Assembly: GCA_016195805.1 (NCBI GenBank)
Contig: JACPYT010000002.1
Location: 62,001-126,000 of the forward strand
Source of the DNA: Hydrogenophilales bacterium
Lineage (GTDB): Bacteria; Pseudomonadota; Gammaproteobacteria; Burkholderiales; Thiobacillaceae
Reading direction: 5' to 3'
Length of the DNA: 64,000 nucleotides
Shown here: positions 38,822 through 46,488 of the stretch, in pieces
Layout of the letters: every line of letters begins with the position of its first letter
Position numbering within the stretch: the first letter of the stretch is position 1
Notes under the pieces: model-generated
Databases searched by the model: none
Told to the model about the DNA's origin: nothing
What the model saw: only the letters and a program-made list of their open reading frames with translations
Made by a program: the position numbers and the translations under genes

Positions 38822-39115
38822 ATGAAAGAAGATCTCAAACCTTCACGTCGACAATTCCTTAAGATCGGCGGCGCCGCAATCGCCATGATTCCCGTACTGT
38901 CCGTGTCAGGGAAGGCGATGGCCACGACCAATGCCTCAATGCGCGCCGCGATGAAATACCAGAACAAGCCAAACGGTGAAAAACACTGCGCGACTTGCAT
39001 GCAGTTCATTCCGGGAAAAACGGCAACGGCTCTCGGCGGCTGCAAAATCTTCCCCGGAGACACCGAGATTTCCCCCCAGGGCTATTGTGTTGCCTGGGTC
39101 GCCAAGCCGAAATAA
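38822..39115 (+). CDS. hip: High-potential iron-sulfur protein (HiPIP)
   Basis: HiPIP is a small periplasmic carrier with a [4Fe-4S] cluster that passes electrons between the bc1 complex and terminal acceptors. The 97-residue precursor has a Tat signal (SRRQFLKIGGAAIAM) so the cluster is inserted before export. The four cluster cysteines are in CATCMQF, GGCKIF and GYCVAW, with the usual spacing. AAAGGAAA precedes the ATG. HiPIPs are typical of purple phototrophs and Thiobacillus-like sulfur and iron oxidisers. It is a single gene, followed by a strong hairpin. Confidence 0.95.
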   Translation: MKEDLKPSRRQFLKIGGAAIAMIPVLSVSGKAMATTNASMRAAMKYQNKPNGEKHCATCMQFIPGKTATALGGCKIFPGDTEISPQGYCVAWVAKPK

Positions 39116-39199
39116 TCGGCGTTCGCGTACAGATTGGTAGACAGGCGCGGCAGAGTGTGGAGAACTGCCGGCGCATGATCTGGCCCGGGGTTGAAATGC

Positions 39200-39232
39200 A
39201 AAAGGCCGATTCCATGATGGAATCGGCCTTTT
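39200..39232. terminator. Bidirectional terminator after HiPIP, formerly next to tRNA-Arg
   Basis: AAAGGCCGATTCCAT and its exact complement form a 15-base inverted repeat around a single G, flanked by A and T runs. It serves the HiPIP gene on the plus strand. On the minus strand it lies nine bases after the tRNA-Arg 3' fragment, so it was probably the original terminator of that tRNA before the island was inserted. Confidence 0.78.
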
Positions 39233-39240
39233 GGTATGTT

Positions 39241-39284
39241 GGCGCGCCCGAAGAGATTCGAACTCCTGACCCCTTGGTTCGTAG
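39241..39284 (-). pseudogene. tRNA-Arg 3' fragment (attachment-site copy)
   Basis: Read on the minus strand, the segment starts in the anticodon loop (CTACGAACCAAG) and runs through the T arm and acceptor strand CGGGCGC to GCCA. 41 bases (39244-39284) are identical to the 3' half of the intact tRNA-Arg at 41399-41475. The discriminator is G here and A in the intact gene. The 5' half is absent, so it cannot be a working tRNA. Confidence 0.88.
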
Positions 39285-39449
39285 GATAAGGAGCTGAAGA
39301 TTAGTTTCTTTTAATCAATGCCTTGCTTCACCCGTAACATTGATTCGCAGCCTCATAGCGCTTTGAAATTGCTGTATGGATTTTCAAAGTAGTTACGATT
39401 TGGGTACAGGTGAAAACGCCGTCGAAGAAAAGAGGACGTTCCTAAAGAA

Positions 39450-41072
39450 CTAGAGCTCCATGAAGAATCGGCCAAGGTCGGTGTCGCGGATGTCATCTAG
39501 TGACATTTCTTTCGCAATCTTCCAATTATTGGATTTGTGCCAAGGCTTGATGGCGTCTTTAAGCTTTTGATACGGCTCAAGAGGTTGATATCCGTTCCCT
39601 AGTGCCTTTTGGATGCCATTGGATTCGAAGTAGTTTTCGGTTGCTCTTCGCTCCGTAGCCCAAGCGTTGACACCAAGGGATTTGCACACCGTTAGAAAAG
39701 CCTCTCGATCGCTGGCGAGTGGCTCGTCTGCGGATCGCTTTTCACTGTCAATAACGATGTGAATTTTGGACGGGTCATCAATAAGCCGCTTAATTTCTTC
39801 GAGGTGCGGGGCAATTCCCCCGTTTATTAAGGAGGCGCCACCAAGTTGCATGAGCACAAATCGATGATCTTTCCTCAACTTCCGGAGAAATTCCTGGAAG
39901 CACAGAACTTCAGAAGGACCTTCAACAAGGATTAGACCCTCGCAACCTAGTTCAACGCGGCTCGAGTAGCTGAGTTCGCCGAGCCATTCGGTGAAATTTT
40001 TTGTCTTCTCCCCTAAGGGGCTCATCGATGAAATACCGTCTTGAAGCCGTTGAACTGTGAAAATTCTAGAAGCGGTACTCCGGGCCAGACCAATCGAATG
40101 GGTTGAAAAGAGTAGCCCTTTCTTTACATAGGAACCCAAAGTTGAGAGGAAGCTAAGTTGCAGAGACGGATGAAGGCTGAGTTCAGGCTCGTCGATTAGG
40201 ATGTAGGGCGGCTGATGGACCAGAGCGGCGGCAAAAACAATAATTAATTGAGCAACTCCAGCGCCGACCTCGTAAAGTTTCATGGGACGGTCATTTATGA
40301 TCACGTCGAATGTCTTGCCGGATTGGTCAGCGTTGATTTGGAGGGAGCGAAAACCGAGGAGGTCGGCTATTTCGCGTTCGATGCGGCTAATCGCAATCTT
40401 GTGTGCTCGAACTGCCCCCGCTTTCCAAACGTCCCAGCTGCCTACGAGAGCGGTGCCAACGGGGATGTCGTAGTAACTTCCGGCGCCTTCGTTAATTGCG
40501 TTCCGGAACGCGGGGAAATACTTGGAATTGTGCAGGTCAAGGATGAACGCAAACATTTTCGAGAAGTCTACCGCTCGGCCATCGGTGTACCGTAGCAGAG
40601 TAGCTTCGGGTTGAGTGCCAGCAACTGTTTGAAGCAAAGTCCTGTCGAATGTCTGAATGTTTCCGGTGGAGTCAATCGCTTGGAAGTACTTCACCGTAAG
40701 CAACTGTGCACGAACGTCATATTCAGCACTTATCAGAAATGCGACCAGTTCCGACAGCGATCTAGGCTGATGCGAATCAGAAATCTGGATTAGCACCTCA
40801 AATTTCTCAGCATCGTGATCGTTAGCTAGTTCGGCCACGTCGGCAACGCCCAAGGGCTGAACACCCGCGCGATAGCCGGTGGCGGGGCTTAGGGCGTTAC
40901 GCAGAGCTGGCCATATATTGCGGAGCTCGTAAATGGAGCGAAGAGCGGCGGATTTCCCGGAATTGTTGGCGCCAACTAAAGCAGTGAATCCATTTCCAAA
41001 CTCAAGTGTTGCTGGGTTATCCCAATTAAAACATCGATAGTTTCGGAGGGTTACCTTACCGGTTACTTCCAT
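39450..41072 (-). CDS. OLD-type ATP-dependent nuclease (AAA ATPase plus TOPRIM), defence candidate
   Basis: The 540-residue protein begins with an ABC/SMC-like ATPase: Walker A GANNSGKS near residue 33, the glutamine- and signature-like region YEVGAGVAQLIIVFAAAL, and Walker B YILIDEPELSLHP near residue 290. A TOPRIM domain follows from about 385: LILVEGPSEVLCFQEFL supplies the first glutamate, HIVIDSEKRS the acidic pair, and ATERRATENYF the late ENY motif. This is the layout of OLD-family nucleases such as those in Gabija and related phage-defence systems. No helicase or other partner gene is adjacent, so it would act alone. Low-GC codon use and the tRNA island setting indicate transfer. Antiphage activity is an inference. 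Confidence 0.85.
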   Translation of the reverse strand: MEVTGKVTLRNYRCFNWDNPATLEFGNGFTALVGANNSGKSAALRSIYELRNIWPALRNALSPATGYRAGVQPLGVADVAELANDHDAEKFEVLIQISDSHQPRSLSELVAFLISAEYDVRAQLLTVKYFQAIDSTGNIQTFDRTLLQTVAGTQPEATLLRYTDGRAVDFSKMFAFILDLHNSKYFPAFRNAINEGAGSYYDIPVGTALVGSWDVWKAGAVRAHKIAISRIEREIADLLGFRSLQINADQSGKTFDVIINDRPMKLYEVGAGVAQLIIVFAAALVHQPPYILIDEPELSLHPSLQLSFLSTLGSYVKKGLLFSTHSIGLARSTASRIFTVQRLQDGISSMSPLGEKTKNFTEWLGELSYSSRVELGCEGLILVEGPSEVLCFQEFLRKLRKDHRFVLMQLGGASLINGGIAPHLEEIKRLIDDPSKIHIVIDSEKRSADEPLASDREAFLTVCKSLGVNAWATERRATENYFESNGIQKALGNGYQPLEPYQKLKDAIKPWHKSNNWKIAKEMSLDDIRDTDLGRFFMEL

Positions 41073-41156
41073 GGGCGGCTCTTTGATCTCAAATTATCGG
41101 GAGGCGCTAATCACATTGGCATAATACAAGCTCGCCATACAGGATTAATAAATAAG

Positions 41157-41374
41157 ATGATTGTCAGCGATTACCTATCGCTCTGGGAAGTGGCGCATCG
41201 ATGGCACGGCATTGACCCAAACAAGTCCGACTCGTCGGACCTTCCGCTGGTCGTGCAGCACACCTGTCCAGCGAACCTCTGGCTAACTACGTGGAAAGGC
41301 ACTCTGGCCTCCATGTGGTCGAGGGTAACAGGGGCTACGATTTGGCTACGGTGCCTGAAATGAAAAGGGGCTAG
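41157..41374 (+). pseudogene. Broken small gene in the tRNA-Arg island
   Basis: A frame opening MIVSDYLSLWEVAHRWHGID and continuing to about residue 34 looks like the start of a real protein, then turns into unlikely sequence and stops at 41363. In another frame, from about 41273 to the TAG at 41372-41374, the sequence reads EPLANYVERHSGLHVVEGNR and on to VPEMKRG, which looks like a real C-terminus. The simplest reading is an internal deletion with frame change that joined two ends of a larger gene. The family is not recognised with certainty. Confidence 0.4.
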
Positions 41375-41390
41375 CCTAAGCTAACCCCTT
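41365..41390 (-). terminator. Hairpin after tRNA-Arg, carried by the island
   Basis: AAGGGG-C-TAGC pairs with GCTA-A-CCCCTT around a four-base loop (one C-A mismatch). On the minus strand it follows tRNA-Arg by nine bases and is itself followed by TTTTCATTT, so it can replace the terminator displaced by the insertion. Confidence 0.6.
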
Positions 41391-41398
41391 GTCTTGTT

Positions 41399-41475
41399 TG
41401 GTGCGCCCGAAGAGATTCGAACTCCTGACCCCTTGGTTCGTAGCCAAGTACTCTATCCAGCTGAGCTACGGGCGC
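41399..41475 (-). tRNA. tRNA-Arg (anticodon ACG), integration target
   Basis: A complete 77-base tRNA with encoded CCA. GCGCCCG pairs with CGGGCGC, the D arm reads GCTCAGCTGGATAGAG and the anticodon loop CTACGAA shows ACG. Its 3' 41 bases are duplicated 2.16 kb downstream, so the 3' half of this copy probably came from the inserted element. Confidence 0.97.
41403..41443. repeat. attachment-site direct repeat inside intact tRNA-Arg
   Basis: These 41 bases, from the acceptor end to the anticodon loop, are identical to 39244-39284. Beyond the repeat the sequences differ at once (CCAAGTAC here, GATAAGGA there), so the crossover core ends in the anticodon loop. Confidence 0.88.
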
Positions 41476-41544
41476 TTTGAAGGTTGCGCATTATACGCAG
41501 TTTTGGTGATCTTGGACAGGTGTAACCCATCTGCAATCTGAATT

Positions 41545-41638
41545 TGGCGGAGACGGAGGGATTCGAACCCTCGATGCAGGTTTAAGCCCGCATGCTCCCT
41601 TAGCAGGGGAGTACCTTCAACCTCTCGGCCACGTCTCC
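41545..41638 (-). tRNA. tRNA-Ser (anticodon GCT)
   Basis: A 94-base class II tRNA with encoded CCA and a long variable arm. GGAGACG pairs with CGTCTCC, the anticodon stem-loop CTCCCCTGCTAAGGGAG shows GCT. It lies 69 bases upstream of tRNA-Arg on the same strand, so the two may share a transcript. Confidence 0.97.
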
Positions 41639-41681
41639 GAACCGCCGCGCATTGTAGCGGAATGCGCAGCGGAAAGCCACC

Positions 41682-42911
41682 TTACGCGGTGGCCTTGTCG
41701 AGTTCGAAGGCCTGGTGCAGCGCCCGCACGGCGAGCTCCATGTATTTGTCCTCGACCACTACCGAGATCTTGATTTCCGAGGTGGAGATCATTTGCAGAT
41801 TGATGTTTTCCTTCGACAGGGTTTCGAACATCTTGCGTGCGATGCCCACGTGCGAGCGCATGCCGACGCCGACGATCGAGACTTTGGCGATCCTGTCGTC
41901 GCCGGTGACTTCGCGTGCGGCGATGGTCGCGGCGTTGGCCTTGACGATGTCCATGGCCTTGGCGAAGTCGTTGCGGTGCACGGTGAAGGTGAAGTCGGTG
42001 GTGTTCGCATGGCCGACGTTCTGCACGATCATGTCGACGTCGATGTTGGCGTCGGCCACCGGGCCGAGAATCTGGTAGGCGATGCCGGGATGGTCGGGCA
42101 CGCCGACCACGGTGATTTTGGCTTCGTCGCGGTTGAAGGCGATGCCCGAAATGATGGCCTGTTCCATGTTGTCGTTTTCCTCGAAGGTGATGAGCGTGCC
42201 GTCGCCTTCGTCCTGAAAGCTGGACAGCACGCGGAGTTTGACTTTGTATTTGCCGGCGAACTCGACCGAGCGGATCTGCAGCACCTTGGAGCCGAGGCTC
42301 GCCATTTCGAGCATTTCCTCGAAGGTGACGGTCTTCAGGCGGCGTGCCTCGGGAACGATGCGCGGGTCGGTGGTGTAGACGCCGTCGACGTCGGTGTAGA
42401 TCTGGCACTCGTCGGCTTTCAGCGCCGCAGCCAGCGCGACGCCAGTGGTGTCGGAACCGCCGCGGCCCAGTGTGGTGATGTTGCCCTGCTCGTCGACGCC
42501 CTGGAAGCCGGCGACCACGACCACATGGCCGGAATCGAGGTCGCGCCGCATATTGGCTTCGTCGATGTCGAGAATGCGCGCTTTGGTGAAGGCGTTGTCA
42601 GTGAGGATGCGGACCTGGGCACCGGTGTAGCTCCTGGCCTTCAGGCCCAGGTCCTTCAGCGCCATCGCCAGCAGGGCAACGGTGACCTGTTCGCCGGTGG
42701 ACACCATCATGTCCAGTTCGCGCGGGTCGGGCTGCGCCTGGATCTGCTTGGCCAGCCCGATCAGTCGGTTGGTCTCGCCCGACATGGCCGACAGCACGAC
42801 CACGACCTGATGGCCGAGCATTTTGAATTTGGCGACGCGCTCCGCCACTGCGCGGATGCGTTCGACGTTGGCGACCGAGGTGCCGCCGTATTTTTGTACG
42901 ATGAGTGCCAT
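41682..42911 (-). CDS. lysC: Aspartate kinase
   Basis: This enzyme phosphorylates aspartate, the first step towards lysine, threonine, methionine and diaminopimelate. The 409-residue chain has the N-terminal catalytic motif VQKYGGTSVANVERI, the aspartate-binding GRGGSDTTGVALAAAL, and two C-terminal ACT domains (from about 265 and 345) that bind feedback inhibitors. The length and single-domain kinase plan fit the class without a fused homoserine dehydrogenase. Upstream of tRNA-Ser on the same strand. Confidence 0.96.
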   Translation of the reverse strand: MALIVQKYGGTSVANVERIRAVAERVAKFKMLGHQVVVVLSAMSGETNRLIGLAKQIQAQPDPRELDMMVSTGEQVTVALLAMALKDLGLKARSYTGAQVRILTDNAFTKARILDIDEANMRRDLDSGHVVVVAGFQGVDEQGNITTLGRGGSDTTGVALAAALKADECQIYTDVDGVYTTDPRIVPEARRLKTVTFEEMLEMASLGSKVLQIRSVEFAGKYKVKLRVLSSFQDEGDGTLITFEENDNMEQAIISGIAFNRDEAKITVVGVPDHPGIAYQILGPVADANIDVDMIVQNVGHANTTDFTFTVHRNDFAKAMDIVKANAATIAAREVTGDDRIAKVSIVGVGMRSHVGIARKMFETLSKENINLQMISTSEIKISVVVEDKYMELAVRALHQAFELDKATA

Positions 42912-42949
42912 GATGGTTGAAAGTGAGTTAAGCGGCGGATTTTAATGGA

Positions 42950-44266
42950 TTAGCGCTCGAAAAGCGCAATCGACTCCACATGCGCGGTATGCGGGAACAT
43001 GTTGGCCACGCCCGCCGCTTCGAGCCGATAGCCTTTGACGTGGCACAGCACCTCGGCGTCGCGCGCCAGCGTGGCGGGGTCGCACGAGACGTAGACGATG
43101 CGTCGCGGCGCGTGCCCCTCTCCTGATTCAGCGCAGTCCGGCAGCGATTTGACGACTTCGATGGCGCCGGAACGCGGTGGATCGATCAGCAGCTTGTCGA
43201 AATGGCCGAGGGCAGCGAATTTCTCCGGCGTCATCTCGAACAGGTTGTCGACGGCGAAGTGAGCGTTCGGCAGTCGGTTGCGCAGGGCGTTCTCACGCGC
43301 GCGGGCGACCAGTTCGGTGCTGCCTTCGATTCCGTGCACCTCGGCCCCGCTGCGTGCGATCGGCAGGGTGAAATTGCCCAGTCCGCAGAACAGATCGGCG
43401 ATGCGCTCGCCCGGTTGCGGATTCAACAGGCGCATCGCGCGGCTGACCAGGGCGCGATTGATGCCGGTGTTGACCTGGGTGAATTCGGTCGGCTTGAACG
43501 GCATGACCAGGTCAAATTCAGGCAGGCTGTAGCTGAGTTCGGGGGCGATGTCCGGCCAGAACGGGCGGACGGTGTCGGGCCCCTTGGCCTGTTCCCATAT
43601 CTGTACGTGGTGACGATCGGCAAAGGCCCGCACCAAATCGGCATCCTCCTCGCTCCAGGGTTCGAGCAGGCGGAACACCAGCACGGTGACATGCTCGCCG
43701 ACGGCAACTTCGATCTGCGGGATGCGGTCGGCGTTCGACAGCATCCCGATCAGGTCACGCAGCGGCTGGATCAGCGCCGAGACATCCGGGGTGAGCACTT
43801 CACAGCTCGCCATGTCGGCGATGAAGCTGGAACGTTTTTCACGGAAGCCGACCAGTCCTCCGCCTTTCTTGTCGACCCAGCGTGCGGACAGCCGCGCGCG
43901 GGTGCGATAGCCCCAGCTCGGGCCGTGCAGGGCGGGCAGCATCACATCGGGTTTGACCTTGCCGATGCGGGCAAGGTTGTCTTCCAGCACGCGCTGCTTG
44001 GCGGCAAGCTGCGCGCTGGCTTCCAGATGCTGCATCGAACAGCCGCCGCAGCGGCCGAAGTATTTGCAGCGAGGTTCGGTGCGCTGCGCGCTGGCTTTGA
44101 GAATGGCCACGGCATTGGCCGAGTTGTATTTGGCATGCTTGCGGTAAATGGCAATTTCCGCGCGCTCGCCGGCCAACGCGCCGTCCACGAAGGTGACCTT
44201 GCCGTCGATGCGCGCGATGCCGTGGCCCTCGTGATCGAGGGAAAGGATGTCGACGACCGGGTTCAT
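42950..44266 (-). CDS. rlmD: 23S rRNA (uracil-5-)-methyltransferase RlmD
   Basis: RlmD makes m5U1939 in 23S rRNA. The 438 residues contain an N-terminal TRAM domain, iron-sulfur cysteines in [10 protein letters not shown] with the fourth in SCEVLTP, the SAM motif [14 protein letters not shown], and the catalytic cysteine in [13 protein letters not shown] with the adjacent DPPRSGA motif. This is the RlmD/RumA subgroup. Its start overlaps the stop of the exonuclease gene upstream by four bases (ATGA). Confidence 0.93.
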   Translation of the reverse strand: MNPVVDILSLDHEGHGIARIDGKVTFVDGALAGERAEIAIYRKHAKYNSANAVAILKASAQRTEPRCKYFGRCGGCSMQHLEASAQLAAKQRVLEDNLARIGKVKPDVMLPALHGPSWGYRTRARLSARWVDKKGGGLVGFREKRSSFIADMASCEVLTPDVSALIQPLRDLIGMLSNADRIPQIEVAVGEHVTVLVFRLLEPWSEEDADLVRAFADRHHVQIWEQAKGPDTVRPFWPDIAPELSYSLPEFDLVMPFKPTEFTQVNTGINRALVSRAMRLLNPQPGERIADLFCGLGNFTLPIARSGAEVHGIEGSTELVARARENALRNRLPNAHFAVDNLFEMTPEKFAALGHFDKLLIDPPRSGAIEVVKSLPDCAESGEGHAPRRIVYVSCDPATLARDAEVLCHVKGYRLEAAGVANMFPHTAHVESIALFER

Positions 44267-45054
44267 GCCCAGGCCGCCAGAAACTCTTGCCAGTGCGGGG
44301 CGGGGTGCGCCTGGACCGTGCTGCGCGCGAGTTCGATCTCGGCGGCGTAGGCCGCTTCGGTCAGCGTGCCGCGCATCTTCTGGAAGCGCAGGTAGACCAG
44401 CCAGGTGTTCATCACGTCGGTTTCGCAGTAGTTGCGGATGGCGTCGATTTCACCGGCCTGGAAAGCGTCCAGCACTTTCGAGCCGTCCATCCCCAGCTTG
44501 CCCGGAAAGCCGCACAGCTTGGCCATCTGGTCGAGCGGCGCGTTGGCGCGTGGCTGGTACATCGCCAGCACGTCCATCAGGTCGAGGTGACGGGTGTGAT
44601 AGCGCCCCAGATAGCTGTTCCACTTGAATTCCTTGTCGTCGTCGCCCCAGTCCCAGTAGCGTGCGGCCGCGATGCCATGGATGAGCGCGCGGTAATGCAG
44701 CACCGGCAGGTCGAAGCCGCCGCCGTTCCACGAAACGAGTTGCGGGGTGTAGCGCTCGATGCCGTCATAGAAGCGCTGGATCAGTTCGGACTCGCTGCTG
44801 TCCGGTTCGCCTAGCGACCATACCTTGAGCGGGTCGCCACCGCTTTGATCAGAGCGGCGCAGCACGCAGGAAATGGCGACGATGCGCTGCAGGTGATGCG
44901 GCATGAAATCGCTGCCGGTTTTCTGGCGGCGGGCGAGCAGCGCCATTTCGGCGAGCTCGGCCTGCGGCATCGCCGCCGCATCGATGCCATTGACGGCGGC
45001 GAACCCGGCGAGGTCGGGGATCGTTTCAATGTCGAAAACCAGGGTGGGATGCAT
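44263..45054 (-). CDS. Predicted 3'-5' exonuclease, PolB-like
   Basis: A 263-residue DnaQ-fold protein resembling the exonuclease domain of family B polymerases. The acid motifs are VFDIETIPD at residues 5-13, [12 protein letters not shown] near 105, and [16 protein letters not shown] near 215 with the final aspartate, so the active site seems complete. There is no polymerase domain. Its cellular role is not established for this family. It is coupled by a four-base overlap to rlmD. Confidence 0.85.
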   Translation of the reverse strand: MHPTLVFDIETIPDLAGFAAVNGIDAAAMPQAELAEMALLARRQKTGSDFMPHHLQRIVAISCVLRRSDQSGGDPLKVWSLGEPDSSESELIQRFYDGIERYTPQLVSWNGGGFDLPVLHYRALIHGIAAARYWDWGDDDKEFKWNSYLGRYHTRHLDLMDVLAMYQPRANAPLDQMAKLCGFPGKLGMDGSKVLDAFQAGEIDAIRNYCETDVMNTWLVYLRFQKMRGTLTEAAYAAEIELARSTVQAHPAPHWQEFLAAWA

Positions 45055-45091
45055 AAAGGCGGGCGACAGGCAAAGCCGCCATTTTACGCTG

Positions 45092-46393
45092 TCAATGCAG
45101 GGCGGCGTCGAGTTCCGATGCGGCGATCAGGGCATCCAGGTAGGCCACCGAAATCTGGTGCAGCGGAATGTCCAGCTGTTTTGCGTAGGTGGCCAGGGTC
45201 TCGACGTCGTTGTTTTCACAGGCGTAGGTCAGCTGCAGCATGGCGCCTTCGGGCGAGGGGTGCGCGCTGAGTGCGCGTGCGCTGGTTGCCGACAGGCGCA
45301 GTTTGCGGATGAGCGTTTCCACCGGCAGCGACAGCGCATGGGGGGCGGTCGACAGCAGGCCGATTTCGAATGCGGCGGCCGCGCTCTCGGCCGGAGCGCC
45401 CAGACGGGTGATTTTTCCCATGAACAGCGCCCGCGTCAGCGCGGTGATGGCGTAGTGGCGCGAGGCTTCGCTTGGCTGTTTGCCCGTCAGCGCCAGCAGG
45501 GCTGCCACACGGCTGGCGCGTTGCGGCCCCAGCATGATCAGCGCATGGGCCGTCGACTCGGCAGGCCGGCTCAAGCCGCCGACCTGGGAGTTGGCAATGG
45601 CAAGCAGGCGCGGTGCCATGTCGGGGTTCAGACGGAAGAATTGCACCAGGGTTTCGACCGGCTCGCGTAGGGCGATGGCCAGCAAATCCAGCTGGATGGC
45701 CTGTTCATGGCTGATTTCGCCGGGCTGGGTGTCGCCGGAGAAAAAACTGCCCCGGAACCAGGCATTTCCGGGCCAGCGGGCCTGGGCGTGGGAATGCCGC
45801 ACGCCCTCCACGATCAGGCGCGCAGCGACCGCCGGCGGCGTGTCGTCGGCGTCGCAGGCCAGGTAGCGCCACGCCGACGCACTGTCCTGCACGACCGCGT
45901 TGTTGCGGTTGAGCGTCGGGCAGAATGTCAGGCCAGCGTCCTGCAGGGCCAGGGCGCGGGCCAGGTGCTGCTCGTTGTCGAGGGCCACGCACCAGATCAG
46001 TTGGCGGTGATTGAGTTGCTGCGGGATCTCGCTGAACAGCACCCCGGCACTGATCCGAACCAGCAGGGGCAACTCGCCGGTCAGGCCGTCCTGCGTCAAG
46101 GAATACAGACCGGTCAGCAGCATGTCTTCTTCCATCTGCCGCAGTTCGGGCGGGGCATCGGCGGGAGCGGCACGGCCGCGCAGGACCAGCTGGTGTGCAA
46201 CCAGATTGGACGCGACATCGAACAGCGGATCGAACGACAGGAAACGCGCCCGCAAGGCTTCCTCGCGCACCGGGGCGCTACTGTCGATGCCCAGCATTTG
46301 CGTCACCACTACAGGCTGTTCGGATTCGCTGGTATTGATGCCACCGCCGACGATACGTGATGGATGGGGGTCGTCTGAGGTCATGTCGTTCAC
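45092..46393 (-). CDS. HDOD-domain protein with degenerate EAL-like N-terminus (YuxH type)
   Basis: A 433-residue cytoplasmic protein. The N-terminal half (to about 210) has the length and strand pattern of an EAL domain but none of its metal residues; the C-terminal half from SHEQAIQLDLLAIAL (about residue 220) fits HDOD, including the repeated LMLGPQRASRVAALLAL type helix. Such proteins are thought to be signalling or scaffold proteins, not enzymes. It stands alone on the minus strand, divergent from the DUF4139 gene. The start at MNDMTSDD is one of two close methionines. Confidence 0.65.
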   Translation of the reverse strand: MNDMTSDDPHPSRIVGGGINTSESEQPVVVTQMLGIDSSAPVREEALRARFLSFDPLFDVASNLVAHQLVLRGRAAPADAPPELRQMEEDMLLTGLYSLTQDGLTGELPLLVRISAGVLFSEIPQQLNHRQLIWCVALDNEQHLARALALQDAGLTFCPTLNRNNAVVQDSASAWRYLACDADDTPPAVAARLIVEGVRHSHAQARWPGNAWFRGSFFSGDTQPGEISHEQAIQLDLLAIALREPVETLVQFFRLNPDMAPRLLAIANSQVGGLSRPAESTAHALIMLGPQRASRVAALLALTGKQPSEASRHYAITALTRALFMGKITRLGAPAESAAAAFEIGLLSTAPHALSLPVETLIRKLRLSATSARALSAHPSPEGAMLQLTYACENNDVETLATYAKQLDIPLHQISVAYLDALIAASELDAALH

Positions 46394-46488
46394 TGCGGGC
46401 TTGGTATGATCATTCTAGCGCTGCAAAGCATTTTCCGCGTGATTCGGTCATCATGGACACATTGTGGGAAGACCTGAGGGAGGGCTGC

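Larger units (their letters stand above)
39244..41443. mobile_element. Integrated element at tRNA-Arg(ACG), bounded by 41-bp direct repeats
   Basis: The repeats are the 3' half of the tRNA and its copy, the usual result of site-specific integration. The cargo is the OLD-type nuclease gene, a broken small gene and short non-coding stretches; no integrase or excisionase is present. The DNA is visibly poorer in G and C than its surroundings, and neither cargo gene has relatives elsewhere in the window. The stretch 39285-39449 holds only short frames; the longest clean one is 25 codons (39376-39453) and has no support. The 326 bases upstream of the nuclease hold the broken gene. Confidence 0.82.

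Noticed and set aside
39376..39453. 25-codon frame MDFQSSYDLGTGENAVEEKR and on, at the left edge of the tRNA island
   Set aside because: It is clean but very short, has no ribosome site, and ends against the nuclease gene stop on the other strand. It could be a relic of an integrase or another gene, but nothing supports a call.
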